The notes under the pieces: generated by a model | What the model was told of the DNA's origin: nothing | What the model saw: the letters and a program-made list of their open reading frames with translations, nothing else | Databases searched by the model: none | Position numbers and translations under genes: made by a program | NCBI GenBank assembly: GCA_012518475.1 | Contig: JAAYSB010000252.1 | Location: forward strand, 1-7,152 | Direction of reading: 5' to 3' | Length of the DNA stretch: 7,152 nt | From: Intrasporangiaceae bacterium | GTDB lineage: Bacteria > Actinomycetota > Actinomycetes > Actinomycetales > Dermatophilaceae | Part shown: positions 5,530 through 7,152 of the stretch, in pieces | Position numbering within the stretch: the stretch's first letter is position 1 | Layout of the letters: each line of letters starts with the position of its first letter

Positions 5530-5988
5530 ATGGCACCCATCGAGAAGACGACCACCCTCGAGCCGTTCGGGCCGGCGACGGCGATCATGCTCACCGATGC
5601 TGAGGTGGAGGAGCTCGGCGGCGGTAGGCGGGCGGCAGTGACTGTGACGATCGACGGACGAACGGCCCGCCTGCGGCTCGCGGTCATGGGCGGCGAGAAC
5701 TGCATCGGCATCAGCAAGGCCAACCGCGCGGTCCTCGGGGTGGACATGGGGGATGTCGTCACCGCGCGGATCGAGCTGGACGAGGCGCCCCGCGAGGTCG
5801 AGGTCCCGCCTCCGCTCGCCGAGGCGCTCGCACGAGAACCGGAGCTGCAGAAGCGGTATGCGTCGCTCGCCTTCACCCACCGCAAGGAGTTCGCGCAGTG
5901 GGTCGCCGAGGCCAAGCGGGAGGACACCCGCGCGCGCCGGGTCGCCCAGACCCTGGAGATGCTGCGCGCCGGCGAGACCCGCTCCTGA
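5530..5988 (+). CDS. YdeI/OmpD-associated family protein with DUF1905 domain
   Basis: The product has 152 residues in two parts. Residues 1-92 match the DUF1905 beta-barrel pattern, including a variant of the family's G-x-x-I-x-V-S-K-x-x-R motif (GENCIGISKANRAVLGVDMGD, about 55-75). Residues 93-152 match the YdeI/OmpD-associated helical domain, with PPPLAEALAREPELQKRYAS, then HRKEFAQWVAEAKREDTRARR and a closing EMLRAGE. Conserved features are the AKR-x-x-TR-x-R segment and the Leu-x-x-Ala-Leu after a proline. In enterobacteria YdeI is named for resistance to cationic peptides, but the biochemical function is not established, and here no role can be assigned. The ATG at 5530 is chosen because GGGAGGA (5516-5522) lies 7 nt upstream; a longer open frame upstream is not coding-like. 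It is transcribed away from the effector cluster and ends in a strong shared terminator. Length and domains are complete. Confidence 0.9.
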   Translation: MAPIEKTTTLEPFGPATAIMLTDAEVEELGGGRRAAVTVTIDGRTARLRLAVMGGENCIGISKANRAVLGVDMGDVVTARIELDEAPREVEVPPPLAEALAREPELQKRYASLAFTHRKEFAQWVAEAKREDTRARRVAQTLEMLRAGETRS

Positions 5989-6040
5989 GGTCGCCGAGAG
6001 ACTCACGTTCACCTGGCGGGTCCCTGCATGCGCCCACCCG

Positions 6041-6078
6041 GCGTGCCACAACCTGGTAATTGCCAGGTTGTGGCACGC
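6041..6078. terminator. Bidirectional terminator, perfect 16-bp hairpin
   Basis: Bases 6041-6056 are the exact reverse complement of 6063-6078, closing the 6-nt loop TAATTG. It lies between two convergent genes, 53 nt after the YdeI-like stop and 37 nt after the stop of the minus-strand oxidoreductase. No U-tract follows on either strand. Its symmetry and location fit a shared terminator. Confidence 0.8.
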
Positions 6079-6114
6079 GGGATCCGGGGGGATCAGGCCC
6101 GGAGGCGGCGAAAG

Positions 6115-7152
6115 CTAGCGGCGCAGGGGGCTGAGCGGGCGCAGCTCTCGGGGGACCTGGCCGGTGACGATCTGCTCGGCGAGCAGCCGGCCGGTGATCG
6201 GGCCGAGCGTGATGCCCCACATCCCGTGGCCTCCGGCGACGAACACCCGGGGCGACGTCGTCGCGCCGATGAGCGGCATACCGTCGGTGGTGACGGGGCG
6301 CGAACCGACCCACTCGTCGTGCCTGTCGTCGAGGTCGACCCCACGCAGGAAGGGACGGGCAGAGTCGACGATGGCCCGGATCCGGCGCGGGTCCAGGGCC
6401 GCCTCGGGGCGGCGGAACTCCATCATCCCGGCAACCCGGAGGCGCTCCCCGAGAGGCGTGATCGCGACCCGGACCGCCGGCAGATAGATGGGGTTGGTCG
6501 GCATCGGGTCGGCCTCGACGCTGAAGGAGTATCCGCGGCCGGCCTGGACGACCTTCCTCATCCCGAACTTGCGGACGAGGTCGCCCATCCAGGCGCCGGT
6601 CGCGACGACGACGGCGTCGTAGCGGCCCCCACCCTCCCCGGAGGTCTCGAGCACGACCCCGCCGTCATCGTCGCTGATGTCGGTGACATCGCTGCCGGTC
6701 ACCAGATTCACGCCCTGGGCCCGGATTGCCTCAGCGAGGGACTCCATGTAGGTGATGGGGTTGATGAACCGCTCCTGGCGGATGAGGACCGCGACGCGGA
6801 CCTCGTCGGAGAGCGTCGGGCAGATCTCCTGGGCGCGGGCGCCGTCGACGAGCTCGTAGTCGATATGGCCACCTGCGGACGCGATGGCCTCGAGCTCGGC
6901 ATAGAGCGGCTGGGCGTCGGCGAGCCGGGCGAACCCGGCGACCATCGGGGCCGCCTCGATCGTCGGCTCGGCGACACCGTTGGCGCTGAGGTGGTCGAAG
7001 GCATCCAGCGCCCGGTCGTTCATCGGGATGAGGCTGTGCATCGCCCGCAGCCACGCCTTGTGGGTGCTGTGCAGGAGGAACCCGGTCATGAACTTGCCGA
7101 GATTCGGGTCGGCGGCAACGGGCACATAGACAGGAGAGCTCGGCGAGAGCAG
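6115..7152 (-). CDS. D-amino-acid dehydrogenase-like FAD-dependent oxidoreductase, 5' end cut by window
   Basis: The visible 345 residues are the middle and C-terminal parts of a DAO-superfamily flavoenzyme; the N-terminal Rossmann GxGxxG motif lies beyond base 7152. The visible part opens with LLSPSSPVYVPVAADPNLGK, as in DadA-like proteins, whose Pro-rich segment follows the nucleotide-binding domain. A central YDAVVVATGAWMGDL marks the second FAD-contacting strand (about 200-214), EWVGSRPVTTDGMPLIGA (about 280-297) is the family's W-x-G-x-RP-x-T-x-D-x-x-P-x-IG motif, and AGGHGMWGITLGPITG (about 306-321) is the GHG-x-x-G-x-T motif contacting FAD near the end. Such enzymes oxidise D-amino acids to keto acids with electrons going to the respiratory chain, or oxidise related imino acids and glycine; substrate cannot be read from sequence. 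The frame is intact from 7152 to the TAG at 6115. It converges on the YdeI-like gene. Confidence 0.88.
   Translation of the reverse strand: MLSPSSPVYVPVAADPNLGKFMTGFLLHSTHKAWLRAMHSLIPMNDRALDAFDHLSANGVAEPTIEAAPMVAGFARLADAQPLYAELEAIASAGGHIDYELVDGARAQEICPTLSDEVRVAVLIRQERFINPITYMESLAEAIRAQGVNLVTGSDVTDISDDDGGVVLETSGEGGGRYDAVVVATGAWMGDLVRKFGMRKVVQAGRGYSFSVEADPMPTNPIYLPAVRVAITPLGERLRVAGMMEFRRPEAALDPRRIRAIVDSARPFLRGVDLDDRHDEWVGSRPVTTDGMPLIGATTSPRVFVAGGHGMWGITLGPITGRLLAEQIVTGQVPRELRPLSPLRR

Noticed and set aside
4857..5927. A 356-codon minus-strand open frame covering the 55-residue gene
   Set aside because: Only its last 55 codons look like a real protein. The rest is out of frame with the SseB-like gene and antisense to the YdeI-like gene.
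5389..6051. A 220-codon minus-strand open frame
   Set aside because: It lies antisense to the complete YdeI-like gene, which has both domain patterns and a Shine-Dalgarno site.

Overview
The window is high-GC actinobacterial DNA. A mycothiol-dependent maleylpyruvate isomerase family enzyme, a close relative of mycobacterial FadE5, an EspC/WXG-like secretion pair and leaderless-type promoter geometry all fit Actinomycetota. The gene mix suggests Micrococcales (perhaps Intrasporangiaceae-like), but that finer placement is a guess.

Layout, left to right. (1) 1-751, minus strand: a mycothiol-dependent maleylpyruvate isomerase family protein, 3' end cut by the window, with an apparent leaderless promoter. 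(2) 752-917: two hairpins that terminate the next gene. (3) 918-2792, minus: a FadE5-type acyl-CoA dehydrogenase for fatty-acid beta-oxidation, preceded by a TetR-style palindrome. (4) 2975-5392, minus: a compact co-directional cluster, read right to left. It holds an SseB/SAV_915-like protein, a 55-residue half-domain paralogue (GTGA overlap), a 95-residue EspC/WXG-like small partner, a large WXG-containing protein ending in a long perfect glycine zipper (ATGA overlap, but frameshifted near its start), a 103-residue two-helix membrane protein and a possible 37-residue ORF (GTGA overlap). (5) 5530-5988, plus: a YdeI/OmpD-associated family protein, divergent from the cluster. (6) 6041-6078: a perfect 16-bp hairpin acting as terminator between convergent genes. 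(7) 6115-7152, minus: the C-terminal part of a D-amino-acid dehydrogenase-like FAD oxidoreductase, 5' end cut by the window.

The part worth attention is cluster 4. Its order (small alpha-helical partner, WXG protein with C-terminal glycine zipper, small membrane protein) resembles a type VII secretion effector cassette with a membrane-targeting toxin and membrane immunity protein, comparable in plan to streptococcal TelE. No toxin activity can be shown from sequence. The effector reading frame is broken just after its start: the WXG-encoding frame has no usable start codon and is separated from the upstream partner gene, in the same frame, only by one TGA. This may be a sequence error, a decayed gene, or recoding. 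The flanking metabolic genes look like ordinary housekeeping genes.
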